Assembly: GCF_001636055.1 (NCBI RefSeq)
Contig: NZ_CP011789.1
Span: forward strand, 3,968,001-4,032,000
Source: Pseudomonas putida
GTDB taxonomy: Bacteria; Pseudomonadota; Gammaproteobacteria; Pseudomonadales; Pseudomonadaceae
Length of the DNA: 64,000 nucleotides
Direction: 5' to 3'
Below are positions 49,938 to 58,713 of this stretch, piece by piece. The notes beneath the pieces were generated by a model that saw only the letters and a program-made list of their open reading frames with translations, had not been told where the DNA came from and did not search any database. The translations under genes and the position numbers were made by a program. Every line of letters begins with the position of its first letter. Position 1 is the first letter of the stretch.

Positions 49938-50951
49938 ATGCCCGAGATCACCCTGCCCCGCACCCTGCACTATGTCGACGACACCCAGCCCGGCCTGAGC
50001 CGACGCCTTTGGCGTGGGCGCTTCATCTACCTCAGCCCTGATGGCGAGCGCGTGCGCGACACGGAGACGCTGGCGCGTATCGCGGCGCTGGTCATCCCGC
50101 CCGCCTATACCGATGTGTGGATCTGCCTCGACCCACAAGGCCACCTGCAAGCCACCGGTCGCGATGCCCGTGGGCGCAAGCAGTACCGCTACCACAGCGA
50201 GTGGCGCACGCTACGCGACGAGCACAAGTACGGGCGCATGCTGGCCTTCGCGCAAGCGTTGCCAGGGCTGCGCCAGCACCTGGACCAGCACCTGGCACGC
50301 CCCGGGATGGACCGGGAAAAGGTCATGGCACTGGTGGTCAGCCTGCTCGACAACACGCTGATCCGCATCGGCAACCGTCAATACCTGCGCGACAACCAGT
50401 CCTACGGACTGACCACCCTGCGCAACCGACATGTCGAAGTCAGGGGCAACACCATTCGCTTCCAGTTTCGCGGCAAGCGCGGCGTCGAGCACAGCATCAC
50501 CGTGCGCGACCGGCGCCTGGCGCAACTGCTCAAGCGCTGCATGGAGCTGCCTGGCCAGGAACTCTTCCAGTACCTGGACGAGGACGGCCAGCGCCATCGC
50601 ATCGGCTCCAGTGACATCAACCTGTTCCTCCAGCAACTGACCGGTGCCGACTTCACCGCCAAGGACTACCGCACCTGGGGCGGCAGCGCACTGGCCCTGA
50701 GCCTGCTGCGTCCGCTGGCCTGGCAGCCTGAGGCCGAGGCCAAGCGCCAGGTCGCGGCCATCGTCCGCGAGGTTGCAACGCGCCTGGGCAACACGCCGGC
50801 GGTGTGCCGACGCTGCTACATCCATCCAGCGCTGCTCGAGCACTTCCACCTGGGCCGCCTTGCCGAACTTCCGCGAGTGCGGGCACGCAAAGGCCTGGAG
50901 CAGGAAGAGGTGGCCCTGTTGCGTTTTCTGCAGGCACTCGAAGCGCTGTGA
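49938..50951 (+). CDS. DNA topoisomerase IB
   Basis: 337 residues from the ATG at 49938; a TTG at 49902 and an ATG at 49926 are alternatives. Domains are the N-terminal beta domain (PPAYTDVWICLDPQGHLQATGRDARGRKQ) and the catalytic domain with Arg, Lys and His residues (KYGRM, RGKRGVEHSI, DYRTWGG) and nucleophile Tyr294 in CRRCYIHP. The enzyme relaxes both positive and negative supercoils by nicking one strand. It is the poxvirus-like bacterial type. Starts 54 nt after modC but is probably not functionally linked to it. Confidence 0.93.
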   Translation: MPEITLPRTLHYVDDTQPGLSRRLWRGRFIYLSPDGERVRDTETLARIAALVIPPAYTDVWICLDPQGHLQATGRDARGRKQYRYHSEWRTLRDEHKYGRMLAFAQALPGLRQHLDQHLARPGMDREKVMALVVSLLDNTLIRIGNRQYLRDNQSYGLTTLRNRHVEVRGNTIRFQFRGKRGVEHSITVRDRRLAQLLKRCMELPGQELFQYLDEDGQRHRIGSSDINLFLQQLTGADFTAKDYRTWGGSALALSLLRPLAWQPEAEAKRQVAAIVREVATRLGNTPAVCRRCYIHPALLEHFHLGRLAELPRVRARKGLEQEEVALLRFLQALEAL

Positions 50952-51215
50952 AGTTTCATTGACCAGAGCTATTTACAACATAAAGCAGAGAAATTTCCCA
51001 TATTCGCTCCGGCCCCCTATCCTTGCCACCGAGCACCTTCGCCGATTGATCTGACCCGGTTGATGTCGGCACCTGCAACTGAAGACCGCCAACAGATTTT
51101 GTTCGCTCAGGAATTAATATCTTCCGAAAGCGTCTTTAATGAGAAGGAAGAGGGACAGGCTCCCACCGCTGCGGCACATAGCCCCACGGATTTCTACATC
51201 ACCAAGGAGAACTAC

Positions 51216-51413
51216 ATGCTGATACTCACCCGCAAGGTTGGCGAAAGCATCGTCATCAACGATGACATCAAAGTCACCATTCTGGGCGTCAAGGGGATGC
51301 AAGTGAGGATCGGCATCGATGCGCCCAAGGATGTCCAGGTCCATCGTGAAGAGATTTTCAAGCGCATCCAGGCCGGCAACCCCGCTCCGGAGAAAGCCGA
51401 CGACCAATACTGA
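51216..51413 (+). CDS. csrA: CsrA/RsmA-family RNA-binding regulator
   Basis: 65 residues starting [22 protein letters not shown] and keeping the RNA-binding residues Leu4, Arg6 and Arg44 (VHREEI). The dimer binds GGA motifs in mRNA leaders and blocks translation. It differs from the widely conserved RsmA at several places, so it is one of the extra Rsm paralogues of the group. AAGGAG six bases ahead of the ATG contains a GGA and could allow autoregulation. An in-frame upstream extension exists but the family starts at MLILTR. Confidence 0.93.
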   Translation: MLILTRKVGESIVINDDIKVTILGVKGMQVRIGIDAPKDVQVHREEIFKRIQAGNPAPEKADDQY

Positions 51414-51484
51414 CCACCCTTCGCCTCAAGCCGCACGGACGCGCTTGATCGCACGGCACGTCCCCGCGGGATTCCGCCTGCGGC

Positions 51485-51844
51485 TCAGGGACTCAACAGT
51501 TCGCGGACCTTGGCGATCATGCGGTCCATGTCGAACGGTTTGTCGAACACCGCGCTGAACAGTTCCGTTAGCCTGTGCCCCTCGTAGGCCTGCGCGCCGC
51601 TCATGAGAATGACCGGCAGATCGGGCAGCTGCAGCTCATTGCGGATCGCCCTGGCCAGCTCCTCGCCATTGAGCACCGGCATCATGTAGTCGGTGATCAC
51701 CAGGTCAACCCGCTTCTCTCTCAGGGCCTCCAGCGCCTTGCGCCCATTGCTGGCCTTTTCTACCAGAAAACCCTCATCCTCCAGGGCGAATCCGAGGATG
51801 TCGGCGATCAGGTATTCATCATCGACGATCAGGATGCTGTTCAT
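51485..51844 (-). CDS. Single-domain response regulator
   Basis: 119 residues, only a receiver domain. Acid pocket Asp8-Asp9, phosphorylated Asp52 (LVITDYMMP), conserved Ser/Thr in ILMSGAQ and Lys in VFDKPF. With no output domain it acts through protein contact, as CheY does. It is last in an operon with a KaiC-like ATPase (12 nt ahead) and a PAS histidine kinase, so it is probably that kinase's target. Confidence 0.93.
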   Translation of the reverse strand: MNSILIVDDEYLIADILGFALEDEGFLVEKASNGRKALEALREKRVDLVITDYMMPVLNGEELARAIRNELQLPDLPVILMSGAQAYEGHRLTELFSAVFDKPFDMDRMIAKVRELLSP

Positions 51845-51856
51845 TGCCAGGTACCG

Positions 51857-53302
51857 TCAGCGGTCCCCCTGGGGTACGGCCGTGCCCGACAGCACACCGC
51901 TGGCCCCCGCGAATGCGTTGCGCAGGGTAATGCCATCGGCGCCGATAGCCAGCTCGTGGAGTGCCGGATCATAGTGGCTGTCACGGACCTTGAGAATCGA
52001 CAACACACGCCGCAGCTGCGACTCCAGTTCGACGAAACGCATCAGGAACAGGTTGTCGACGATGCTCGACAGGTCCGGTGCCGGTGACGTGATTTCCGAG
52101 CCGAACAGGTCGCGCATCTCCCAGGTCAGCATCACACTGACACCCCGTGCGCGCAGCTCGCCGGTCAGGGCTCGGAAGAAACCGTTGAGCCGCGCCTGAT
52201 CGAAAGCGAGTCGAGCGAAGGCGCCCAGGCTGTCGATCACCACACGCCTCGCCCCCAACGCCTGTACCTGCGCGAGCAAGCGTGCGCCAACCTGATCGAG
52301 CAAGCCCTCGGTGGTCGGTTGCCAGCTGAGCTGCAAGGCACCCTGGCGTTCCATTTCGGCAAAGTCGTAGCCCAGCGAGGCAGCCTTCAACCTCAGGCGA
52401 GCAGGCGGCTCGTAGAAACCAAAATGCAGCGCCGGCGCCTCAGGCGTGGCCGCTGCAAGAAAGCCGAGCCCAAGGGATGACTTGCCCGCTCCCGACGGCC
52501 CCATGAGCAGGCTCACCGACCCTTCGGCCAGACCACCATCGAGCATCCCGTCCAACGCTTTCACACCCGTGGTGATACGCACCAAGGTGTCAGAACCCAG
52601 GTTGCTCGGGTGGCTGTACAACGCCTCCAGGCGCGGATAGACCTGCAGCCCTGCCTCGTTGATCAGGCATTCATGAACCCCCGATAGTGCACCGCTGCCT
52701 CGGGTTTTGCGCAACTGTATATGACGCACTGCGCGGCTGCCCTCGAGCTGTTCACCCAACTCGATGACGCCATCGACCATGGTGTGCTCCGGGCTGCCCT
52801 CATCGAGGCGAGCGCTGGTCAACAGCAACACCGTGCAGCCGGCAAATGCCGCGTGCCCTTGCAGTTCGGCGACAAATTTCTTGGTATCGAGACTGGTTTC
52901 GGCCCGCGCCCGAGCATTGAGCAGGCCATCGACGATCAACAAGCTGGCCTGCTGCCTGGCGATCTCCTGGCGCAACAGACGCACCACCGCTTCCAGCCCT
53001 TCGTCCTGCAACGTATCGAAGGCACTGACGAACTGAATCTGGTCGCCCACCAGCGTCTGATCGAAGAACTCCAGGGTCGAGAGGTACTTGAACAGGCGCT
53101 CATGGGACTCGCTGAGCAAAGTCGCGACCAACACACGCCCGCCGTCACGCACATGGCCGCAGGCCAACTGGTTGGCGAGGATGGTCTTGCCCGCCCCGGG
53201 CGGCCCCTGGACGATGTACGAGGATCCGGCTACCAGGCCGCCCTTGAGCAGCGCATCCAGGCCCTCGATACCGGTCGCCAGTCGCTTGAGTGTTTCTACC
53301 AT
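51857..53302 (-). CDS. KaiC-like double-domain ATPase
   Basis: 481 residues with two KaiC/RecA-type ATPase domains. The first has Walker A GPPGAGKT (33-40) and Walker B LLIVDGL (121-127). The second has GPSGAGKS (268-275) and RRVVIDSLGAF. The plan matches cyanobacterial KaiC, but there is no kaiA or kaiB nearby. KaiC-like proteins in non-photosynthetic bacteria are tied to stress response and signalling and work with kinases. It starts 22 nt after the histidine kinase and ends 12 nt before the receiver gene. Confidence 0.9.
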   Translation of the reverse strand: MVETLKRLATGIEGLDALLKGGLVAGSSYIVQGPPGAGKTILANQLACGHVRDGGRVLVATLLSESHERLFKYLSTLEFFDQTLVGDQIQFVSAFDTLQDEGLEAVVRLLRQEIARQQASLLIVDGLLNARARAETSLDTKKFVAELQGHAAFAGCTVLLLTSARLDEGSPEHTMVDGVIELGEQLEGSRAVRHIQLRKTRGSGALSGVHECLINEAGLQVYPRLEALYSHPSNLGSDTLVRITTGVKALDGMLDGGLAEGSVSLLMGPSGAGKSSLGLGFLAAATPEAPALHFGFYEPPARLRLKAASLGYDFAEMERQGALQLSWQPTTEGLLDQVGARLLAQVQALGARRVVIDSLGAFARLAFDQARLNGFFRALTGELRARGVSVMLTWEMRDLFGSEITSPAPDLSSIVDNLFLMRFVELESQLRRVLSILKVRDSHYDPALHELAIGADGITLRNAFAGASGVLSGTAVPQGDR

Positions 53303-53324
53303 GACGTACTGTCCACCTCGTGTC

Positions 53325-54473
53325 TCAGGGTTCGGGCACTTTCGATGAAACCGGCAGGTAAAGGCTCATGCGCGTGCCCTCACCGACCGAACTTGCTACG
53401 CAGATCGCACCATTGCTCTGCTTGGCAAAACCATAGACCTGACTCAACCCCAGCCCGGTTCCCTTACCAAAAGCCTTGGTGGTGAAAAAAGGCTCGAAGA
53501 TTCGCGGCAGCACCTGCGCATCGATCCCGTGGCCGCTGTCCTGCACATCGAAACGCAGGAAGCGCCCGTGCAGCGCCTCTACCTCACCCGCCAGTTCAAC
53601 AACTGTCACGTCCAGGCCGATCGTCCCCTTGCCGCTGATGGCATCACGGGCATTGAACAGCAGGTTGAGCAAGACCATCTGCAGCTGCCCGGCATCCACC
53701 TCGATCGTCGGCAACTCTGGCGCCACCTGCGCGATGAGGTCGATGCCGTCAGGCAAGGCGTGCTCCACCAGGCTGCGGGTGGACGCAACCAACTCGTCAG
53801 GGGAGATGGTGCTGACGTTCAGTTGCCGGTGGCGAGCGAAGCTGAGCAACTGGCCTGTCAATTGCGAGCCACGCTGCCCGGCCTCGAGGATGTGTTCGAG
53901 CAGGCGCTCTATCCGCTGCGGATCGCCACTGGCACGCGCCAGGCGCGCCGAGCTGAGGATGATGGTCAGCAGGTTGTTGAAGTCATGGGCCAGACCACCA
54001 GTCAGTTGCCCCAAGGCCTCGAGCTTCTGCGCCTGGAACAGCTGCGCTCGCATCGTGTCGAGCTGCAACGCCGATTCACGTCGATCCGTGATATCGCGCG
54101 TCACCTTGGCCAGGCCGATGATCTCGCCATGCTCATCGCGCACCACATCCAGCGCCGCCAGAGCCCAGAACTGCGTACCGTCCTTGCGCACTCGCCAACC
54201 TTCATCCTGCGCCACGCCCTGCTCCAGCGCCTGGCGCAGCAGGCGTGCCGGGCGACCGTCGGCGCAATCCTGTGGCGTGAAGAACAACGAGAAATGCCGA
54301 CCGATCACCTCGTCGGCACAATAGCCCTTGATCCGCTCGGCCCCTGGGTTCCAGGACACGACGTGACCGGTCGGATCGAGCATGTAGATGGCGTAATCCA
54401 CCACCGCCTGCACCAGCTGTTCGTAGCGATTGGCAGTCATGAGCGGCGGGGCAGGACGATCGGTCGAAACCAT
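53325..54473 (-). CDS. PAS-domain sensor histidine kinase
   Basis: 382 residues from the ATG at 54473 (GGAG five bases ahead). No membrane span, so it is cytosolic. A PAS domain (about 20-127, with YAIYMLDPTGHVVSWNPGA and a C-terminal cap) is followed by HisKA with His163 (GGLAHDFNN) and an HATPase with N box LLNLLFNARDAI, DSGHGID and GTGLGLSQVYGF. No receiver domain is attached; the separate receiver gene in the operon fits as partner. First gene of the three-gene cassette. Confidence 0.93.
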   Translation of the reverse strand: MVSTDRPAPPLMTANRYEQLVQAVVDYAIYMLDPTGHVVSWNPGAERIKGYCADEVIGRHFSLFFTPQDCADGRPARLLRQALEQGVAQDEGWRVRKDGTQFWALAALDVVRDEHGEIIGLAKVTRDITDRRESALQLDTMRAQLFQAQKLEALGQLTGGLAHDFNNLLTIILSSARLARASGDPQRIERLLEHILEAGQRGSQLTGQLLSFARHRQLNVSTISPDELVASTRSLVEHALPDGIDLIAQVAPELPTIEVDAGQLQMVLLNLLFNARDAISGKGTIGLDVTVVELAGEVEALHGRFLRFDVQDSGHGIDAQVLPRIFEPFFTTKAFGKGTGLGLSQVYGFAKQSNGAICVASSVGEGTRMSLYLPVSSKVPEP

Positions 54474-54609
54474 GCGGGCTCCACGAGCACGACAAGAGGA
54501 ACTGTAGAAGAGCTTAGTGCACGGCATCAGTGTCGGATATATGGCGCAATGACAGCAAGCCGGGGATTACCCTATAGTACCCCAGCCCCCCACCTGTCAT
54601 GGAACCTAT

Positions 54610-54822
54610 ATGGCCATCAATTTCCGTTTGCTGGGCCTGCAGGACGACCTGCGCCACACCGCCGGGCAGATCGACCACCTGTGCCAGGCACTCGATGGCC
54701 ATGCCCGTTTTCTGCGACACTCGGTGCATCAGGACGATGCCACCGCCATGGGCGAACAGGTGCAGGACCTTCGCCACAGCGCTGATGACATGCGCGAAAT
54801 CGCCCAACTGATCCGCCCCTGA
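54610..54822 (+). CDS. Small helical protein, unknown function
   Basis: 70 residues starting MAINFRLLGLQDDLRHTAGQIDHL, predicted to be two or three helices, with many His and Asp residues. A weak GGAAC lies upstream. It is divergent from the histidine kinase and is followed by the tRNA-Leu promoter. No family recognised. Confidence 0.6.
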   Translation: MAINFRLLGLQDDLRHTAGQIDHLCQALDGHARFLRHSVHQDDATAMGEQVQDLRHSADDMREIAQLIRP

Positions 54823-54835
54823 ACGGGCAGCGCGG

Positions 54836-54863
54836 TTGACTCACCTATAAGATGGGTTATAAA
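54836..54863 (+). promoter_or_regulatory. Sigma-70 promoter in front of truncated tRNA-Leu
   Basis: TTGACT, 16-nt spacer, TATAAA. It is 64 bases upstream of the tRNA 5' end. Placement and strength suit a tRNA gene. Confidence 0.65.
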
Positions 54864-54927
54864 GCGCGCTTGATTGTATGGCCCTTCAGTATTGAAGCGT
54901 GCCGGTCCCGGTGACCCGGTCAAGTGT

Positions 54928-54982
54928 GCGAGTGTGGTGGAATTGGTATACACAGCAGACTTAGAATCTGCTGACTGGCAAC
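54928..54982 (+). pseudogene. Truncated tRNA-Leu (anticodon TAG)
   Basis: Acceptor GCGAGTG, D-arm and anticodon arm (GCAGA/TCTGC, loop CTTAGAA, anticodon TAG) are intact. The sequence leaves the tRNA pattern in the variable arm (ACTGGCAACA then CCTTTTTT). There is no T-arm, no 3' acceptor strand CACTCGC and no CCA in the following sequence. It marks the start of a region with different composition. Confidence 0.8.
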
Positions 54983-55209
54983 ACCTTTTTTGTCATGCGA
55001 TTGCATCTACATAAACAGCTGTAGGGCACGTACCACGACGCTTCTAGCGTTTGCCCTTCTCCTCGATGCCCTTCATTATCTTTGGTCTTTTTGAGAGCTT
55101 GGTCACTATTTGGTAGCCGGCACTCAAAAGTCAATTTATCAGCCGCAATCATAATCCAAGCAACGTGAGCCAAGGAAGGATAGCTGCCCCATAATTGCGG
55201 TGCCGTATT
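54983..55209. other. Junction region after the broken tRNA
   Basis: AT-richer than the sequence on the left. A minus-strand open stretch of 70 codons (55173 to 54961) runs into the tRNA and matches nothing I know; it has no good ribosome site. No integrase or attachment-site repeat recognised. Confidence 0.4.
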
Positions 55210-56385
55210 TCACCTGCGACTTGTGATAACACTCAGCGTGGTTGCGATGAACAAGAACGCGCTACTGGCAATGAAGGTAGCCTGATAACCCATCTCGTCG
55301 TACAGCACCCCGCCTGCAGTTGCACCAGCAGTGATCGCCAACTGAATAACCGCGACCATCAAGCCACCACCGGCTTCTGCATTGTGTGGCAGCGCTTTGG
55401 CCAACCAAGTGAACCACCCAACAGGCGCACAGGTCGCAACCAGCCCCCAGAGCCCCAGCAATGCGGCGACCGGAACCACCCAGTTACCAACCGCGATCAC
55501 GGCAAATGCGGTGGCAGTCATGATCAACGGTATGCCTATCAAAATCCTATTCAGGTTTCGGCTAACGAAGGAGCCGACCAACATGGTGCCCACCAATCCT
55601 GCCACACCGATGATCAAGAGCAGGAGCGAGAGCGTGGGCACATCGACATGCGTGACCGTTTCCAGGAAGGGTCGCAGATATGTGAATAGCGTGAACTGAC
55701 CCATGAAGAGAAACGCTACTGCAGCCATGCCGAGAGCGACTTTGCTGTCTCCCAGCAAACGCAAGGAGCCGGTGGCCGAAACTTGAGTCCGCTCACTCGG
55801 CATGGCCGGCAGTGTGAATGCTTGCCAGATCAACGCCAATGCGGCCAATGGCACGACGCAAAAAAATGCCCCTCTCCAGCCAATCATGCCGCCTAGGTAG
55901 CTTCCAACTGGCGCTGCGATTGCCGTGGCCAAAGCTGTACCGCCCTGCATAACGGCAATGGCCTTCGGAACGAGCGCTTCAGGTGCGATGCGCATCGTTA
56001 CTGCAGTGGACATCGACCAATAACCACCAATGGCAATCCCAAGCACGGCGCGCCCTACCATCAAGGTGAGATAGTTCGGAGCAAAGGCCACCATCCCACC
56101 CGAAACCAGCATGAGCGCCGTTGTGGCCAGCAGGACAGGCTTGCGGTCGATCCCCTGGGTTAAGCTGGAGAGCAACAAGCTTGTGATGACAGCAAGGAAG
56201 CCGGAGATGGAAATAGCCTGGCCGGCCTGCCCCTCAGTCAATGACAAATCGGATGCAATCGGCGTGAGCAGGCTCACCGGCAAGAATTCAGATGCCACCA
56301 ATGCGAAAGCACAGAGTGACATCGCCAGGACAGCGCTCCAGACCTGACGACTTGAGTGTTGAAGGGAGATTGCTGGGCTGCTCAT
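55210..56385 (-). CDS. MFS efflux transporter, NepI/AraJ-like
   Basis: 391 residues with 12 predicted membrane spans. The sequence follows the purine-ribonucleoside exporter NepI and its relatives throughout (ASEFLPVSLLTPIASDL, GRAVLGIAIGGYWSMS, GWRGAFFCVVPLAA, GLWGLVATCAPVGW, NAEAGGGLMVAVIQL). It is a proton-driven exporter; a real substrate cannot be told from the sequence. It follows the hydrolase gene by 80 nt, across a hairpin. Confidence 0.9.
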   Translation of the reverse strand: MSSPAISLQHSSRQVWSAVLAMSLCAFALVASEFLPVSLLTPIASDLSLTEGQAGQAISISGFLAVITSLLLSSLTQGIDRKPVLLATTALMLVSGGMVAFAPNYLTLMVGRAVLGIAIGGYWSMSTAVTMRIAPEALVPKAIAVMQGGTALATAIAAPVGSYLGGMIGWRGAFFCVVPLAALALIWQAFTLPAMPSERTQVSATGSLRLLGDSKVALGMAAVAFLFMGQFTLFTYLRPFLETVTHVDVPTLSLLLLIIGVAGLVGTMLVGSFVSRNLNRILIGIPLIMTATAFAVIAVGNWVVPVAALLGLWGLVATCAPVGWFTWLAKALPHNAEAGGGLMVAVIQLAITAGATAGGVLYDEMGYQATFIASSAFLFIATTLSVITSRR

Positions 56386-56422
56386 GGCGTTCTCGTTGTA
56401 GCGATTTCAAAAGACACATGCG

Positions 56423-56454
56423 CCCAGGCCCAGCTTTCAGGAGCTGGGTCTGGG
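56423..56454 (-). terminator. Hairpin between the hydrolase and MFS genes
   Basis: A 13-bp stem (CCCAGGCCCAGCT with AGCTGGGTCTGGG, one G-T pair). There is no T-run on the minus strand, so it may only reduce read-through to the MFS gene. Confidence 0.45.
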
Positions 56455-56465
56455 AATAGCAGTAG

Positions 56466-57500
56466 TTACTTGAGGTTTTCGCGGAAGAAGGTGGTCAGCT
56501 TACTGAAGGGGATCAGCTCAACGCGGTCATAGAGATCGACATGGCCTGCGCCTGGCACGATTACCAACTCCTTGGGTTCGCCGGCAAGGCGATACGCCTC
56601 CTCGCTGAACTCACGGGAATGAGCTTCCTCTCCTGCGATGAACAACATTGGACGAGGCGAGATCGTCTCGATGTCATTGAACGGATAGAAGTTCATGAAC
56701 CTGACGTTACTGGTCAGCGTCGGGTGGGTCGTCAGAAGCGGCGATAGCCCTTTGGGGGTGAACTCACCACGAGGTGTGCGGTAAAAGTCGTAAAACTCCC
56801 GCTCGATGGCATTTGAGCTCTCAGTTAGCTGATCCACCGTGCCACTGGTGTACTTGGTTTCGCCTCCGGCAAATTCGACATCACGCTGTGCTACTGCTTC
56901 GGCGATAGCCTTTTTGCGCTGTTCGACCGAGACGCCATGCTTGAGTCCATTGCGGTTGGCGGCACCCATGTCGTACATGCTGACCGTTGCAACCGCTGTT
57001 ATGCGTGGATCAATTTTCGCCGCACTGATGGCAAAGCTGCCGCTGCCACAGATGCCCAGCACGCCTATACGGTTCCGATCAACGAAACCTTGAGCACCGA
57101 GAAAGTCGACCGCCGCACTGAAGTCTTCGGCATAGATGTCCGGCGACACCAGGTTGCGCGGACGCCCGTCACTTTCACCCCAGAACGACAGATCGATGGC
57201 CAGGGTCACGAAGCCCTGCTCTGCCAGCTTCTGGGCATAGAGGTTCGAGCTTTGCTCCTTGACCGCCCCCATCGGGTGCCCGACGATGATTGCGGGATGC
57301 TTGGCGTTCACGCTCTGCTTTGTGGGCAGATACAGATTCCCGACAGTGGTCATCTGGAACTGGTTTTTGAAGGTGACGCGCTCGAGTGAAACCTGCCCAC
57401 TCTGATAGAAATTGTTGGCCCCATGGGACATATCGGCGGCTCCCGCAGTGAGTGAACTGGCCATCAAGGCAAACGTAATGAACAAAGACTTCACGCACAT
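56466..57500 (-). CDS. Secreted alpha/beta hydrolase, dienelactone-hydrolase type
   Basis: 344 residues from the ATG at 57500. Signal peptide 1-22 (ending TAGA-AD). An alpha/beta fold follows, with HPAIIVGHPMGAVKEQ (oxyanion region), LDLSFWGESDG-type segment, nucleophile elbow GICGSGSFA where Cys is flanked by glycines with Ser behind it, and catalytic His in GAGHVDLYD. The elbow GxCxS is like dienelactone hydrolase relatives; Ser may be the nucleophile. AraC control is likely (divergent gene). Substrate unknown. Confidence 0.85.
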   Translation of the reverse strand: MCVKSLFITFALMASSLTAGAADMSHGANNFYQSGQVSLERVTFKNQFQMTTVGNLYLPTKQSVNAKHPAIIVGHPMGAVKEQSSNLYAQKLAEQGFVTLAIDLSFWGESDGRPRNLVSPDIYAEDFSAAVDFLGAQGFVDRNRIGVLGICGSGSFAISAAKIDPRITAVATVSMYDMGAANRNGLKHGVSVEQRKKAIAEAVAQRDVEFAGGETKYTSGTVDQLTESSNAIEREFYDFYRTPRGEFTPKGLSPLLTTHPTLTSNVRFMNFYPFNDIETISPRPMLFIAGEEAHSREFSEEAYRLAGEPKELVIVPGAGHVDLYDRVELIPFSKLTTFFRENLK

Positions 57501-57718
57501 CTTCCTGTCTGCTCGAAATGGAAGGGATGTGAGAGGACATCGCTCGCGGACGCTAGGGTCATCCCACCTGCCACCTATCTTCCTCGTGTGAACCAGCACG
57601 TCAGTAGAGCAAACCGGTAGTTTTCTTGCCCAATTGTCCAGACGTGACTGACTGGGCATGGACACTGAAAGCGACGCGCGAGTAGTGTTTTCGTTACACG
57701 CTGATCGGAACGCTCACC

Positions 57719-58666
57719 ATGCCCGCAACCGCACTGCCGCCTTCACGCACAAACCCAATGGCCACACTGTGCAGGGTCATCGGTGCCCACACGCCCACCG
57801 CTGGAGATTTCGCGACGAGCATTGCAGGCCTAAGCGTCTATAGACGCAATGCGCCAGCCCCACCGATCACGTGCATTGTCGAACCAAGCATTGTTTTGGT
57901 TGTGCAAGGGGCAAAGGAAATGGTTATCGGCGGTGACGTATTCCCATACGACACGACGCGTTTTCTGGTCACCTCGCTAAACATTCCCGCCAACTCGGCG
58001 GTGATTGTGGCCAGCGAGGACGCACCCTGTCTTGGCTTGGTGTTCAAGCTCGATTTGCGCACACTGGCCGAATTGATCGCGCAAGATGGTCGCCTTCCTG
58101 TGAGCGGTCAGTCCTTTCATACCAGCGCTGGAGTTGGTGGACTGGGCCAGAAGCTGTTGGAAAGCTTCACCCGCCTGATTGAGCTGTTGGAGGAGCCCGA
58201 TGCGATTCCGGTTCTCTGGCCCTTGATTCAGAGGGAGATACATTATCGGTTGCTGCTAAGTGATCAATCCCCTCTCCTGCGATATATCGCCTCCGTTGGC
58301 AGCAAGGGTCATCGAATCGCAAAGGCCATCGACTGGATGAAGCTTAACTACGCCGAGCCTCTGCGGGTGGACGAACTGGCCTCTCAGGTAAAGATGGGCC
58401 TCTCGACATTCCATCAGCACTTCCGACAGCTCACCGCAATGAGTCCGCTGCAATACCAGAAATGGTTGAGGTTGAACGAGGCAAAACGCTTGATGCTCAA
58501 CGAACACCTCGATGCAGCGACCGCCGCATTCAAGGTCGGCTACGAAAGTCCATCGCAGTTCAGCCGTGAGTACGGGCGCCAGTTCGGCACGCCTCCAAAG
58601 CGCGATATCGCGGAGCTGCGTTTAGGTGCGGAGAGGTCAGTTGCCTCCACGCCTAACGTGCCCTGA
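57719..58666 (+). CDS. AraC-family transcriptional regulator
   Basis: 315 residues. An N-terminal AraC_N cupin-like domain (about 20-185, VEPSIVLVVQGAKEMVIGG) and a C-terminal double helix-turn-helix (about 205-300, LRVDELASQVKMGLSTFHQHF, LQYQKWLRLNEAKRLM, VGYESPSQFSREYGRQFG). It is divergent from the hydrolase with a 218-nt gap and is the probable activator of the genes on both sides. Confidence 0.93.
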   Translation: MPATALPPSRTNPMATLCRVIGAHTPTAGDFATSIAGLSVYRRNAPAPPITCIVEPSIVLVVQGAKEMVIGGDVFPYDTTRFLVTSLNIPANSAVIVASEDAPCLGLVFKLDLRTLAELIAQDGRLPVSGQSFHTSAGVGGLGQKLLESFTRLIELLEEPDAIPVLWPLIQREIHYRLLLSDQSPLLRYIASVGSKGHRIAKAIDWMKLNYAEPLRVDELASQVKMGLSTFHQHFRQLTAMSPLQYQKWLRLNEAKRLMLNEHLDAATAAFKVGYESPSQFSREYGRQFGTPPKRDIAELRLGAERSVASTPNVP

Positions 58667-58713
58667 TCCCCCGCCTTCAAGACGTCGCCCGAACCAGGAT
58701 GCAAGGAGATGCA

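Noticed and set aside
51063..51215. An upstream in-frame extension of csrA
   Set aside because: CsrA proteins start at MLILTR, and AAGGAG has proper spacing only to the ATG at 51216.
54961..55173. A 70-codon minus-strand frame running into the truncated tRNA
   Set aside because: No ribosome site and no recognisable family; overlaps the tRNA sequence.
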